The notes beneath the pieces are model-generated. The model was given only the letters and a program-made list of their open reading frames with translations, ran no database searches and was not told the DNA's origin. The translations under genes were made by a program, and so were the position numbers. This document shows, piece by piece, positions 18,765-27,473 of a stretch of 49,453 bases of DNA. Every line of letters starts with the position of its first letter. The first letter of the stretch is position 1. Source of the stretch: SG8-41 sp035574195 (GTDB lineage Bacteria; Pseudomonadota; Gammaproteobacteria; Burkholderiales; SG8-41); NCBI GenBank assembly GCA_035574195.1, contig DATLZE010000007.1:1-49453 (forward strand), given 5' to 3'.

Positions 18765-19868
18765 TCACGCTTCCCGCGCGTAGCGGCGCACCTGGACCTC
18801 ATCCACCTCGATGCCGAGGCCGGGGCCGGCGGGCACCGCGACGTGGCCGCGGTCCATGTCGAGGGGCCGCTTCAGCAGGTCGCTGGCGAGATACGGGCTG
18901 GTGAGGCTCACCCCCCATTCGATCTGCGGCACCGCCGCCGCCACGTGCGCCATCGCCGCCGCCGCGATGCCCGACTCGGCCATCTTGCAGGCGAGGTTGA
19001 CCTTCATCCCCAGGCGCTCGCACAGGCGCGCCGCCTGCACGACCGGCCCCATGCCTCCGAGCTTGATGGTCTTCAGGCTCCCGCCCGCCACCCCCGCGGC
19101 GTGATGGCGCTCGAGGTCCTCGATCGAGTGCAGGCCTTCATCGGCGCCGATCGGCACGCGGCTTGCGCGCGCAACGCACGCCATGCCCGCGAGGTCGTGC
19201 GCGGGCACCGGCTGCTCGAAGAAGGCGAGCGAGGTGTCGGCGAGCGCCCGCACGTAGGCGATCGCCTGCTCCACGCTGAAACCCTGGTTCGCGTCCGCGC
19301 ATACCAGCACCCCCCCGTTGCCGAGCGCCTCGCACACCGCCCGCGTGCGCTCGGCATCGGCGCGGGGATCGCCCACCCCCACCTTGACCTTGAATGCGAC
19401 GCAGCCCTCTGCTCTCAGTCTCAGCGCCTCCTCCACGTCGGCGGCGGCCCCCCGCCCGGTGCCGATCAGCCGCAGCAGGGGCGCGCGCTCGCGCCGCCGG
19501 CTGCCGAGCAGCTCGCACGCCGGGCGCCCGCGCGCGCGCCCGAGCGCGTCGTAGAGCGCCATCTCGATGGCGGACTTGGCGGCGTGATTGCCGTAGAGGT
19601 AGAGGCTGGCGCGCGCCATCGCCGCGGCGATATCGTCCGCGGGCATGCCCTCGAGCAGCGGCGCGAGGTGGCGCACCGCCGCCATCATCCCTTCGAGCGT
19701 CTCGCCCGTCATGGTGGGGGCGGAAGCGGCCTCGCCCCAGCCCACCGCCTCCTCGGTCTCGAGCCGCACGAGCAGGTTATTCGCCGCGCGCACCTCCTCG
19801 AAGGACATGCGCACGGGTTTCGCGAGCGGGATGCTGACCGCGATCGGCTCGATGCGCTTGATCTTCAC
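18765..19868 (-). CDS. Mandelate racemase/muconate lactonizing enzyme family protein
   Basis: 367 aa from a GTG at 19868, 11 bases after the stop of the upstream Bug gene; no ribosome site is seen, so coupling is likely. The enolase-superfamily active site is complete: KVK (Lys160/Lys162), metal ligands Asp192 (ADANQG), Glu218 (FEQP) and Asp243 (GADE), and Lys269 (KTIKLGG). The lysine pair across the barrel indicates the MLE subgroup (cycloisomerases, dipeptide epimerases, N-acylamino acid racemases, o-succinylbenzoate synthase). The adjoining Bug suggests that the substrate, or a precursor of it, is imported. Confidence 0.87.
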   Translation of the reverse strand: MKIKRIEPIAVSIPLAKPVRMSFEEVRAANNLLVRLETEEAVGWGEAASAPTMTGETLEGMMAAVRHLAPLLEGMPADDIAAAMARASLYLYGNHAAKSAIEMALYDALGRARGRPACELLGSRRRERAPLLRLIGTGRGAAADVEEALRLRAEGCVAFKVKVGVGDPRADAERTRAVCEALGNGGVLVCADANQGFSVEQAIAYVRALADTSLAFFEQPVPAHDLAGMACVARASRVPIGADEGLHSIEDLERHHAAGVAGGSLKTIKLGGMGPVVQAARLCERLGMKVNLACKMAESGIAAAAMAHVAAAVPQIEWGVSLTSPYLASDLLKRPLDMDRGHVAVPAGPGLGIEVDEVQVRRYAREA

Positions 19869-19879
19869 GGCGAGGAGAA

Positions 19880-20830
19880 TCAGAGCTTGCCGATCGCCTT
19901 GATCGCGGCCGCCATGCGCTTGTAGTCGGCGTCGAAGAACTTCTTGAATTCCGGCGCGTCGCGGTAGTCGGGCACGACCTGCACGTTCTCGAGCGCCTGC
20001 TTGAACAGGGGATCGGCCGCCGCCTTGCGGATGAGCTCGCGCATCTTGAGCTGGATCGGCTCGGGCACGGCGGCCGAAGTGAACAGCCCCACCCACAGGT
20101 ACGCCTCCACGTCCGTGTAGCCGAGCGACATCAGCGTCGGCACCTGCGGCAGCGAGGGATGGGCCTTGGCGCCCCAGCTCGCGATCGCGCGCAGCTTTCC
20201 CGACTTGACGTGGGGATAGATCGCCGCCGGCCCGCCGCCGGTCAACTGCGCGTGGCCACCCAGCACCTGCGTGATGGCGGGGCCGCCGCCGGTGGTGGGC
20301 AGGTGGCGCATCTGGATCTTGGCCGCGTGCATGAACATCGCGGTCGGCGTGTGGGTGATGCCGTAGGGGCCGGAGGAGGAGAATACGATCTCGTTGGGTT
20401 TCGATTTCGCGATCGCCACCAGCTCCTTCACCGTTTTGACCGGCATCGAGGGGTGCACCACCATGATGAGTGGGTCGGCGGAGAGCAGCGCGAGCAGGGC
20501 GATCTGGTCGAGCGAGTAGGGCGACTTGACTCCGTAGAGCTTGTCCTTCTCGATCACGAGATAGAGGTTCGGGGTGGTGACGAGGATGGCGTAGCCGTCG
20601 GTCTGGTTGGCCACCGAGGCGGTGCCCACCGCCGCCGTGCCTCCCGGGCGGTTCACCACCGGGAAGGGATTGTTGGTGAGCTTTTCGAGCACCGCCGAAA
20701 GCGGCTGGGCGTGGATCTGGTTCATGCCGCCGGGGGGGTTGGGCACCACGATGGTGACCGGCCGCGTGGGGTAGTCCTGGGCCGCGGCTGCGGCCGCGAA
20801 AAGGGCGAGCACGCCGAGCAGTTTCCTCAT
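19880..20830 (-). CDS. Bug-family periplasmic solute-binding protein, copy 2
   Basis: 316 aa with a signal peptide (about 1-17, ending AAAA/QD), YPTRPVTIVVPNPPGGMNQIHAQPL, PVVNRPGGTAAVG and VHPSMPVKTVKELVAIAKS. The usual glycine/aspartate PGGxxD-type loop reads PGGMNQIHA here, without the acidic residue seen in copy 1, so ligand preference may differ. ATG 20830 has ribosome site GAGGAAT. It is the promoter-proximal gene of a two-gene unit with the enolase-superfamily enzyme. Confidence 0.9.
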   Translation of the reverse strand: MRKLLGVLALFAAAAAAQDYPTRPVTIVVPNPPGGMNQIHAQPLSAVLEKLTNNPFPVVNRPGGTAAVGTASVANQTDGYAILVTTPNLYLVIEKDKLYGVKSPYSLDQIALLALLSADPLIMVVHPSMPVKTVKELVAIAKSKPNEIVFSSSGPYGITHTPTAMFMHAAKIQMRHLPTTGGGPAITQVLGGHAQLTGGGPAAIYPHVKSGKLRAIASWGAKAHPSLPQVPTLMSLGYTDVEAYLWVGLFTSAAVPEPIQLKMRELIRKAAADPLFKQALENVQVVPDYRDAPEFKKFFDADYKRMAAAIKAIGKL

Positions 20831-20926
20831 GATTCCTCCTCAGTTCGTATGCTGCGGATGATGGGCGCGGCACCTCTGCCCGCTTCGAGGCGCGCGCAGC
20901 GGGCCGCGACAGGCATCTGCTCGGAC

Positions 20927-20955
20927 AACTTAGCCCAGGTGGCCGGCATTGGCAA
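20927..20955 (-). promoter_or_regulatory. Putative promoter for the Bug/enolase-superfamily unit
   Basis: On the minus strand TTGCCA (20950-20955), a 17-bp spacer and TAAGTT (20927-20932), with a leader of about 90 nt. The -35 is good and the -10 weak. Just upstream, GGCGAGCG (20976-20983) and CGCTCGCC (20986-20993) form a tight hairpin that may end the HAD transcript. Confidence 0.35.
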
Positions 20956-21012
20956 GGCGTCCTCCGCAGGCGCAAGGCGAGCGGGCGCTCGCCCGGTCTC
21001 TGCCCGCACCCT

Positions 21013-21717
21013 CTATCCCAGGGCGTCCGCGAGCTCTTTGAGGTTGCCGACGACGAGATCGGGCTGGTACGGCCAGTCGCCGAACGGCCGGTTGCGGCGG
21101 TTCACGAACGCGGTGCGCATGCCCGCTGCCTTCGCCCCGATGCAATCGAACGCATGGTTGGCCACGAACAGGACCGCCTGAGGCGCGACGCCTACGGTTT
21201 GCGCGGCCTTGCGGTAGGTCGCCGCGTGCGGCTTGAAGTAGCCCGCCGCCGCCGCCGAAAGGATATGGTCGAAGGCGATGCCCAGGTGCGGCCGGATCGC
21301 CTCCAGCATGTCGGGATCGCCGTTCGACAGGATCGCCAGGCGGTATCTTTGCTTCAGGCGCGCGAGCGCCTGCACGGCGTCGTCGAACGGCTCGAGGCGC
21401 TCGATCTCGGCGACGAGCCGCCGCACCTCCTCCTGCGTGTGCGGGATGCCGGCGCGCGCGAGCGTGTACGAGAGCGAGATGCGGCCGATCTCGCGGTAGG
21501 GTGTATGGCCGCGGTCGAGCAGCGCGTCGATCATCGAGTTCTCGAAGTGGGTGCGGCGCCACCACGTCACCAGTCGCGCAGGCTCGCCGCCCCAGCCCTT
21601 GGCCGCGAGATAGGGCGCGATCGCCCGCGTGAGGCCGGTCTGCATATCCACCACCGTGCCGTAGAGGTCGAACATGCAGACGGCGGTGGCGTGACGTATG
21701 GATTCGATCGGGTTCAT
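21013..21717 (-). CDS. HAD hydrolase, haloacid dehalogenase type II-like
   Basis: 234 aa from ATG 21717. Nucleophile Asp17 in FDLYGTVVD with Thr21; motif II SNG; Lys in FKPHAATY; terminal acidic residue in HAFDCIGAKAAGM. The order and length match L-2-haloacid dehalogenases. The segment that reads SSNAWD in proven dehalogenases is ANHAFD here, so the catalytic Ser and Asn are changed to Ala and His while the Asp stays. A phosphatase or phosphonatase-like activity is as likely as dehalogenation. It is divergent from the second crotonase. Confidence 0.8.
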   Translation of the reverse strand: MNPIESIRHATAVCMFDLYGTVVDMQTGLTRAIAPYLAAKGWGGEPARLVTWWRRTHFENSMIDALLDRGHTPYREIGRISLSYTLARAGIPHTQEEVRRLVAEIERLEPFDDAVQALARLKQRYRLAILSNGDPDMLEAIRPHLGIAFDHILSAAAAGYFKPHAATYRKAAQTVGVAPQAVLFVANHAFDCIGAKAAGMRTAFVNRRNRPFGDWPYQPDLVVGNLKELADALG

Positions 21718-21775
21718 GGGAGAGCTTCCCGGCACATTGTAGAATAAAGGCCCCTCCCGGAGTGACGAGCGACGC

Positions 21776-22573
21776 GTGAGAAGTGACGGTGGCCCGCGGA
21801 TCGCGGTCGAGCGCGAAGGCGCCGTCGCGACCGTGATCCTGAGCAATCCGCGCAAGCTCAACGCCCTGACGCTCTCGATGTGGGAGGCGCTCGCGCGCGC
21901 CATGGACGCGCTCTCCGCCGACGAGAGCCTGCGCTGCGTGGTGCTGCGCGGGGCGGGGCGCGAGGCGTTCGCCGCCGGCGCCGACCTCGCCGAGTTCGCG
22001 CGGGTGCGCGACAGCGCCGAGCAGGGCCGGCGCTACCATCGCCAGTACGTGGGCGGCGCGCTGCGGGCGATCGGCGAGTGCCGGCACCCCACGGTCGCGA
22101 TGATCCACGGCCCCTGCGTGGGAGGCGGCTTCGAGATCGCGTGCATGTGCGATCTGAGGATTGCCGGGGAATCGGGGCGCTTCGGCGTGCCGATCAACCG
22201 TCTGGGCTTCGCCATCGCCCACGACGAGCTCGCCGCGCTGCTGCCGCTCACGGGGCGCGCGGCAGCGCTCGAGATCCTGCTCGAGGGGCGCGTGTGGGAG
22301 GCGGCCGAGGCGGCGGCGCGCGGGCTGGTGGCGCGTGTCGTGCCGGATGCGCTGCTCGAGCAGGAGGCGTATGCCTGCGCGCGCCGCATCGCGCAGGGCG
22401 CGCCCCTCGTGCACCGCTGGCACAAGCGCTTCGTGCGGCGGCTTGCGCCGCGGCCGGCGGCCCTCACCGAGGCCGAGATCGAGGAGAACTTCGCCTACTT
22501 CGCCACGGAAGATTACCGCATCGGCATGGAGGCGTTCGCGAAGAAGCAGAAGCCCCGTTTCAAAGGCAGATAG
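21776..22573 (+). CDS. Crotonase-fold protein (enoyl-CoA hydratase/isomerase family), second copy
   Basis: 265 aa from a GTG at 21776; no ATG precedes the conserved core and the GTG sits inside GTGACG-type repeats, so the start is uncertain. It has AFAAGADLAEF, GGGFEIACMCDLRIA and the FKGR C-terminus. Glu120 matches the first catalytic glutamate of crotonase; the second position is Ile140 (FGVPINRLG), as hydrophobic as in the first copy. The following gene is a class III CoA-transferase, suggesting a joint acyl-CoA pathway. Confidence 0.83.
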   Translation: MRSDGGPRIAVEREGAVATVILSNPRKLNALTLSMWEALARAMDALSADESLRCVVLRGAGREAFAAGADLAEFARVRDSAEQGRRYHRQYVGGALRAIGECRHPTVAMIHGPCVGGGFEIACMCDLRIAGESGRFGVPINRLGFAIAHDELAALLPLTGRAAALEILLEGRVWEAAEAAARGLVARVVPDALLEQEAYACARRIAQGAPLVHRWHKRFVRRLAPRPAALTEAEIEENFAYFATEDYRIGMEAFAKKQKPRFKGR

Positions 22574-22597
22574 GCGACGCAGTGACGAAGCGGCGAG
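22574..22597 (+). repeat. Octamer repeat unit after the second crotonase
   Basis: GCGACGCA, GTGACGAA, GCGGCGAG run without gaps directly after the crotonase stop codon. The last two units are the same octamers found at 15019-15026 and 15035-15042. Confidence 0.55.
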
Positions 22598-22690
22598 GTG
22601 AGGTTTGAACACAGAGACGTTGCCCGAAACCCGCGGTTTTCCGATCGGCGTTCCTGGCCGTTCCTCGGCGCTTGCGTTCGGGGGCTGAGG

Positions 22691-23914
22691 ATGGCGGGAC
22701 CGCTGTCGCATATCCGGGTGCTCGACCTCTCGCGCGTGCTCGCCGGGCCGTGGTGCGCCCAGAACCTCGCCGATCTCGGCGCCGAGGTGATCAAGATCGA
22801 GCGTCCGGGCACGGGCGACGACGCGCGCGCCTTCGGCCCGCCGTGGCTCAAGGACCGGCAGGGCAGGGACACTCGGGAGTCGGCCTATTTCGCCTGCGCC
22901 AACCGCGGCAAGAAGTCGGTCACCGTGAACCTCGCCAAGCCCGAAGGGCAGCGGCTCGTGCGCGAGCTCGCGCGCGTATCCGACGTGCTCGTCGAGAACT
23001 ACAAGGTGGGCGATCTCGCGCGCTACGGGCTCGGCTACGAGGACCTCGCCCGCGTGAATCCGCGGCTCATCTACTGCTCGGTGACCGGGTTCGGCCACAC
23101 CGGGCCCTATCGCGAGCGCCCGGGCTACGACTTCATGATCCAGGGGATGGGCGGCGTGATGAGCGTCACGGGCGAGCGCGACGAGCTGCCCGGCGGAGGA
23201 CCCCAGCGCGTGGGCATCCCGATCGCCGACATCATGACCGGGATGTACGCGACCGTGGCGGTGTGCGCCGCGCTCGCGCACCGCGAGCGCAGCGGCGCAG
23301 GCCAGCACCTCGATCTCGCGCTCCTCGACACCCAGGTGGCGGTTCTCGCCAACCAGGGGATGAACTATCTCGCCACCGGCGAGGTCCCGCGCCGGCTGGG
23401 CAACGCCCACCCGAACATCGTCCCCTACCAGCCGTTCAAGACCCGCGACGGCGAAGTGATCCTCGCCTGCGGCAACGACAACCTGTTCAACAAGTTCTGC
23501 GAGGTCGCGGGTTGCGAGCATCTCGCGCGCGATCCGCGCTTTGCCACCAACGCCAAGCGCGTGGAGAACCGCGAAGCGATCACGCGGCTGCTCGCGGAGA
23601 TCTTCGCCACGCGCACCACCCGCGAATGGTGCGAGGCGCTCGACGCGGCGGGCGTGCCGAACGGTCCGATCAACGACCTCAAGCAGGTGTTCGAGGAGCC
23701 GCAGGTGGTTGCGCGCGGAATGAGGATCGAGCTCGAGCACGCGGCCGCGGGCAGGATCCCCCTCATCGCGAGCCCGATGCGTTTCTCCTCGACCGCGATC
23801 GAGTACCGGCTCGCGCCGCCCGTGCTCGGCCAGCACACCGACGAGGTGTTGAGCGCAGTGCTCAAGCTCGACGCGGCCGCGATCGAGCGGCTGCGCGCCG
23901 ACGGCGTGATCTGA
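22691..23914 (+). CDS. Class III CoA-transferase, CaiB/BaiF family
   Basis: 407 aa from ATG 22691 (GAGG directly upstream); an upstream start would include repeat DNA. Opens with LSHIRVLDLSRVLAGPWCAQNLADLGAEVIKIE, the family hallmark, followed by NRGKKSVTVNL and GFGHTGPY. The catalytic aspartate that forms the aspartyl-CoA adduct is Asp213 in LLDTQVAVL. These enzymes move CoA between carboxylates such as succinyl-CoA and an imported acid. With the crotonase it likely activates and transforms an organic acid. The specific acid is unknown. Confidence 0.92.
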   Translation: MAGPLSHIRVLDLSRVLAGPWCAQNLADLGAEVIKIERPGTGDDARAFGPPWLKDRQGRDTRESAYFACANRGKKSVTVNLAKPEGQRLVRELARVSDVLVENYKVGDLARYGLGYEDLARVNPRLIYCSVTGFGHTGPYRERPGYDFMIQGMGGVMSVTGERDELPGGGPQRVGIPIADIMTGMYATVAVCAALAHRERSGAGQHLDLALLDTQVAVLANQGMNYLATGEVPRRLGNAHPNIVPYQPFKTRDGEVILACGNDNLFNKFCEVAGCEHLARDPRFATNAKRVENREAITRLLAEIFATRTTREWCEALDAAGVPNGPINDLKQVFEEPQVVARGMRIELEHAAAGRIPLIASPMRFSSTAIEYRLAPPVLGQHTDEVLSAVLKLDAAAIERLRADGVI

Positions 23915-23986
23915 GCGGCTCGGCGCTCGCCGCTCGAGGCTCTCCCGCATCCGATCTCCGAGCCCGGCGTCCCGAACGCGCAGGCC

Positions 23987-24787
23987 CTAAAAGAACCGCA
24001 CCAGCATCCAGGTGGCGAGCGCGTAGAGCACGAGCGCGAAGACGCGTTTCAATGTGCGCGCCGGGGTGCGGTGCGCGAGCCGCGCGCCGAGGGGCGCCGT
24101 CAGCATGCTCGCGGCCGCGATCCAGGCGAGCGCGGGCAGATAGACGAAGCCGATGCTCCACGGCGGCAAGGCGCCGGCGCCGAGCCCCGCGGCGATATAG
24201 CCAGTCGTGCCGGCGGCCGCGAGCGCCCAGCTCACCCCGGAGGCGGTGCCGATCGCTTCGTGCACCGGCACCTCGCGGCGCACCAGAAACGCCACCACCA
24301 TCGAGGCGCCGCCGGTCGCGGTGAGACTCGAGAGCAGCCCGATGCCGGCGGCCGCCGCGCTCGGCGCGAGGGTTGCGGCAGGCGCACGGCCGGCGGCCGT
24401 GGGCCTGCGCTCGAGCAGCATCAGCGTCGCGGCGTAGTAGATGAGCGCGGTGAACACGACGCTCAGCAGGCGCGCATCGAGCGCTCCCGCGAGCAGCGCA
24501 CCGGCGAAGGTCCCCGCCATGACCCCCGGAACGAGCATACGCATCAGGCCCCAGTTGACCGCCGCGTGCCGGTGATGGCTCAGCACGCTCGAGCTCGCGG
24601 TGAACAGGATGGTCGCGACCGAGGTGCCGAGGGCGAGATGCACCCCGTAGGGGACCGCGAAGCCCTTCGCCGCGAAGATCAGCGCGAGCACCGGCACCAT
24701 GGCCGAGCCGCCGCCGATGCCGAGCAGCCCCGAGAGAAAGCCCACGAAGGCGCCGAGCGCGAGATAGGCCCACCACCACTCGCTCAT
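23987..24787 (-). CDS. Sulfite exporter TauE/SafE family permease
   Basis: 266 aa with about eight membrane segments and the repeated family motif FVGFLSGLLGIGGGSAMVPVL near the N-terminus, plus GIGLLSSLTATGGASMVVAFL in the second half. The family moves organosulfonates, sulfite or other anions; no substrate is indicated. ATG 24787 follows a TAGAAT box by only 7 bases and lacks a well-spaced ribosome site, so this mRNA may be leaderless or nearly so. Divergent from the amidohydrolase. Confidence 0.87.
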   Translation of the reverse strand: MSEWWWAYLALGAFVGFLSGLLGIGGGSAMVPVLALIFAAKGFAVPYGVHLALGTSVATILFTASSSVLSHHRHAAVNWGLMRMLVPGVMAGTFAGALLAGALDARLLSVVFTALIYYAATLMLLERRPTAAGRAPAATLAPSAAAAGIGLLSSLTATGGASMVVAFLVRREVPVHEAIGTASGVSWALAAAGTTGYIAAGLGAGALPPWSIGFVYLPALAWIAAASMLTAPLGARLAHRTPARTLKRVFALVLYALATWMLVRFF

Positions 24788-24843
24788 GTCCCCGATTCTA
24801 TCGGGCTCTCGGGCGCGGGGCGCGCAGCGCCGCATCCGGCCGG

Positions 24844-24872
24844 TTGATCGGGGGCGCCGTACGTATTAGATT
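24844..24872 (+). promoter_or_regulatory. Putative promoter for the amidohydrolase/Bug unit
   Basis: TTGATC (24844-24849), a 17-bp spacer and TAGATT (24867-24872), about 40 bp ahead of ATG 24919. Both boxes match 4 of 6 consensus bases. Confidence 0.4.
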
Positions 24873-24918
24873 GCTGCGGCGAGGGGCGAGGGGAGGAGCC
24901 GGTGCGGGAGCGCATGAC

Positions 24919-26328
24919 ATGAGCGCCGCGGCAGGCCAGGCCGATCTGCTGGTGCGCGGCATAGACTGGCTGATCACGGTGGACCGGGAGCGCCGCGTGA
25001 TCCGCGACGCGGCGGTCGCGGTGCGCGACGGCAAGTTCGTCGCGGTCGGAAAAAGCGCCGCGGTCGAGCCCGCCTGGCGCGCCGCGCGCGTGGTGGACGG
25101 GCGCGGCACGGTGGGCCTGCCGGGCATGATCGACAACCACCTGCACTCCTCGTTCCAGCTCGCGCGCGGGCTCGCCGACGAGTCGAACGCGCAGTCCTTC
25201 CTCTTCGAGCACATGTACCCCTACGAGGCGGTGATGGAGGAGGAGGACGTCTACGCGAGCGTCATGCTCGCCGCGGTGGAGATGCTGCGCCACGGCGTCA
25301 CCTGCTACATCGAACCGGGGAACTACCATCCCGACGCGACCGTGCGCGCGGTGATGCAGGCCGGCATGCGCATGGTGCTCGCGGTGAGCTGCTTCGACCA
25401 GAACAAGGCGGTCACCGGGATCATGCCCGCGGCCATGATCGAGGACACCGCGCGCTGCATCGCCAAGACCGAGGCGCTCTTCGACCGGTATCCTGGCCGG
25501 TACCGGGGGCGCCTCACGGTGAGCGCGTCGTTCCGGGGCATGAACAACAGCTCCGATCAGCTGATTCTCGCGCTGAAGGACATCGCCGAGCGCCACCGGG
25601 CGGTGCTCCAGACCCACGCCTGCTACTCGTACTTCACGCACGACGCGAGCCTGGTGCAGCACGGCCGGCCCGAGATCGAGCGGCTGGAGGCGCTCGGGGT
25701 GCTCGACGAGCGCATGCTCATCCTGCACGCCGGCTGGCTCGAGCCGCGCGAGATCGAGATCCTCGCGCGGCGCAAGCCCACGCTCGTGTGCTGCCCTTCC
25801 TCCTCGCTGCACAACGGCTACGGCAACCTCGCCGTGGGCAGGCACCCCGAGCTGATGGCGCTCGGCGTGAACGTGAGCCTCGGCGCCGATCACGCCAGCT
25901 CGGGCACGGTGGATCTGGTGCAGGAGATGCGGCTGTGCGCGTGCGGCTACAAGGAGCTGCGGCTCAACCCGCGCGTGATGCCCCCCGAGCAGGCGATCGA
26001 GATGGCGACCGTGAACGGGGCGCGCGGCGCGGGCCTCGCGCAGTGCCTGGGCTCGGTCGAGGTCGGCAAGGAGGCCGATCTGGTGCTCTTCGACGCGAGG
26101 CAGCCCGAGTGGCAGCCGCTCCACAACCCGGTTTCCAACCTCGTCTACAGCGCCACCGGCAACACGGTGAAGCACGTGTTCGTGGGCGGCGAGCAGGTGG
26201 TGCGCGAGGGGCGCACTACGCGGGTGGACCAGGACGAGGTCCTGCGCGAGGCGGCGCGCGCCAGCGCCCGCGTCACGAGCCGGCTCGACATGAGAAGATT
26301 CCTCAAGCTCAAGTGGCCGGTCGAGTGA
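24919..26328 (+). CDS. Trz/Atz-type amidohydrolase (aminohydrolase of N-heterocycle class)
   Basis: 469 aa from ATG 24919. It has the composite beta-sandwich/TIM-barrel layout of TrzA/AtzA, SAH/MTA deaminase and 8-oxoguanine deaminase. Metal ligands: His74 and His76 (DNHLHS), His233 (QTHA) and Asp324 (GADHASSG); His270 (LHAGW) is the usual catalytic position. The C-terminus (GLAQCLGSVEVGKEADLVLFD) closes the sandwich. Substrates in this group are mostly purines, pyrimidines or triazines, losing ammonia or chloride. Two Bug genes follow on the same strand, the first 53 bp downstream. Confidence 0.87.
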   Translation: MSAAAGQADLLVRGIDWLITVDRERRVIRDAAVAVRDGKFVAVGKSAAVEPAWRAARVVDGRGTVGLPGMIDNHLHSSFQLARGLADESNAQSFLFEHMYPYEAVMEEEDVYASVMLAAVEMLRHGVTCYIEPGNYHPDATVRAVMQAGMRMVLAVSCFDQNKAVTGIMPAAMIEDTARCIAKTEALFDRYPGRYRGRLTVSASFRGMNNSSDQLILALKDIAERHRAVLQTHACYSYFTHDASLVQHGRPEIERLEALGVLDERMLILHAGWLEPREIEILARRKPTLVCCPSSSLHNGYGNLAVGRHPELMALGVNVSLGADHASSGTVDLVQEMRLCACGYKELRLNPRVMPPEQAIEMATVNGARGAGLAQCLGSVEVGKEADLVLFDARQPEWQPLHNPVSNLVYSATGNTVKHVFVGGEQVVREGRTTRVDQDEVLREAARASARVTSRLDMRRFLKLKWPVE

Positions 26329-26381
26329 GCGAGGGCGAGCAACGGGGAACTGAAAAGGAGCGACGGGAAAGGAGGGGGAAT

Positions 26382-27347
26382 ATGATGCGGGTTTTGCGCA
26401 ATTTCGCTGCGCTGGCGCTCGGCGCGCTCGTCGTGTCGGGCGCGCTGGCGCAGTCGTTTCCGGCGCGGCCGGTGCGCTTCGTGGTGCCGTTTCCGACCGG
26501 GGGCGCGACGGACACCTTCTCCCGCGTGCTGGCTGCCGAGATCAGCCGCAGCCTCGGGCAGCAGGTGATCGTGGAGAACCGCCCGGGCGCGGGCACCACG
26601 ATCGCCGCCGAGTTCGTGGCGAAGAGCCCGCCCGACGGCCACACGCTGCTGTTCACGGATCTGTCCACGCACGCGATCACCTCCTCGCTCTACAGCCGGC
26701 TCGCCTACCATCCGCTGCGCGACTTCGCGCCGGTTGCGGCGGTGAACGCCTCGCCGCTCCTGCTCGTCGCGCATCCCTCGGTGGGCGCGCGCACGGTGCG
26801 CGAGCTGGTGGCGGTGGCGAAAAAGCACCGGGGGATCACGATCGGGCATTCGGGCATCGGCACCGTCACGCACATGACCGCCGAGAAGTTGCGCCTGCGC
26901 GCGGGAATCGAGGTGACGGCGGTCGGCTACAAAGGAGGGGCGACGCCCGTGATCGCGCTGCTGGGGGGCGAGATCGCGCTGGTGATGGCGACGATCCCCG
27001 CCAGCATCGAGCACGTGAAGCGGGGCAGGCTCGTGGCCATCGGCCTCGCCGCCGAGCGGCGCTCGCCCTATCTGCCGGACATTCCCGCGATCGGGGAGAC
27101 GGTGAAGGGCGTGGAGGGCGCCGTGATCTCCGGCGTGCTCGCGCCGGCGGGCACGCCGCGGGCGGTGATCGAGCGGCTGAGCGCGGAGCTGGCCAAGGCG
27201 GCGGAGGCGCCCAAGGTGAAGGAGGTGTACGCGACCAACGCCGCCGAGGCGCTCAGGACGAGCCCCGAGCAGCTGCAGAAGGCGCTCGAGCGCGACGTGC
27301 AGATCTGGGCCGAGGTCGTCAAGGCGACGGGCGCCCGGCTCGACTGA
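26382..27347 (+). CDS. Bug-family periplasmic solute-binding protein, copy 3
   Basis: 321 aa; ATG 26382 or 26385, both after a strong AAAGGAGGGGG. Signal peptide about 1-23 (ALAQ). Landmarks FPARPVRFVVPFPTGGATDTFSR, GQQVIVENRPGAGTTIA, VAKSPPDGHTLL and VGYKGGATPVIALLGGE. The PTGGATD loop keeps the aspartate that commonly contacts the ligand carboxylate. Probably transcribed with the amidohydrolase. Confidence 0.92.
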   Translation: MMRVLRNFAALALGALVVSGALAQSFPARPVRFVVPFPTGGATDTFSRVLAAEISRSLGQQVIVENRPGAGTTIAAEFVAKSPPDGHTLLFTDLSTHAITSSLYSRLAYHPLRDFAPVAAVNASPLLLVAHPSVGARTVRELVAVAKKHRGITIGHSGIGTVTHMTAEKLRLRAGIEVTAVGYKGGATPVIALLGGEIALVMATIPASIEHVKRGRLVAIGLAAERRSPYLPDIPAIGETVKGVEGAVISGVLAPAGTPRAVIERLSAELAKAAEAPKVKEVYATNAAEALRTSPEQLQKALERDVQIWAEVVKATGARLD

Positions 27348-27473
27348 GGAGCGTCGTGAAAATGCCGGACGCTGACAGCGCTCGCCCCTTACCCGTCTGC
27401 CGAGTGGAGGGGGCCGGCGGTCGGCGGAAATCCGAGGCCCGGTAGCCAGGGCCGCGGCATCGAGGAGGCAACC

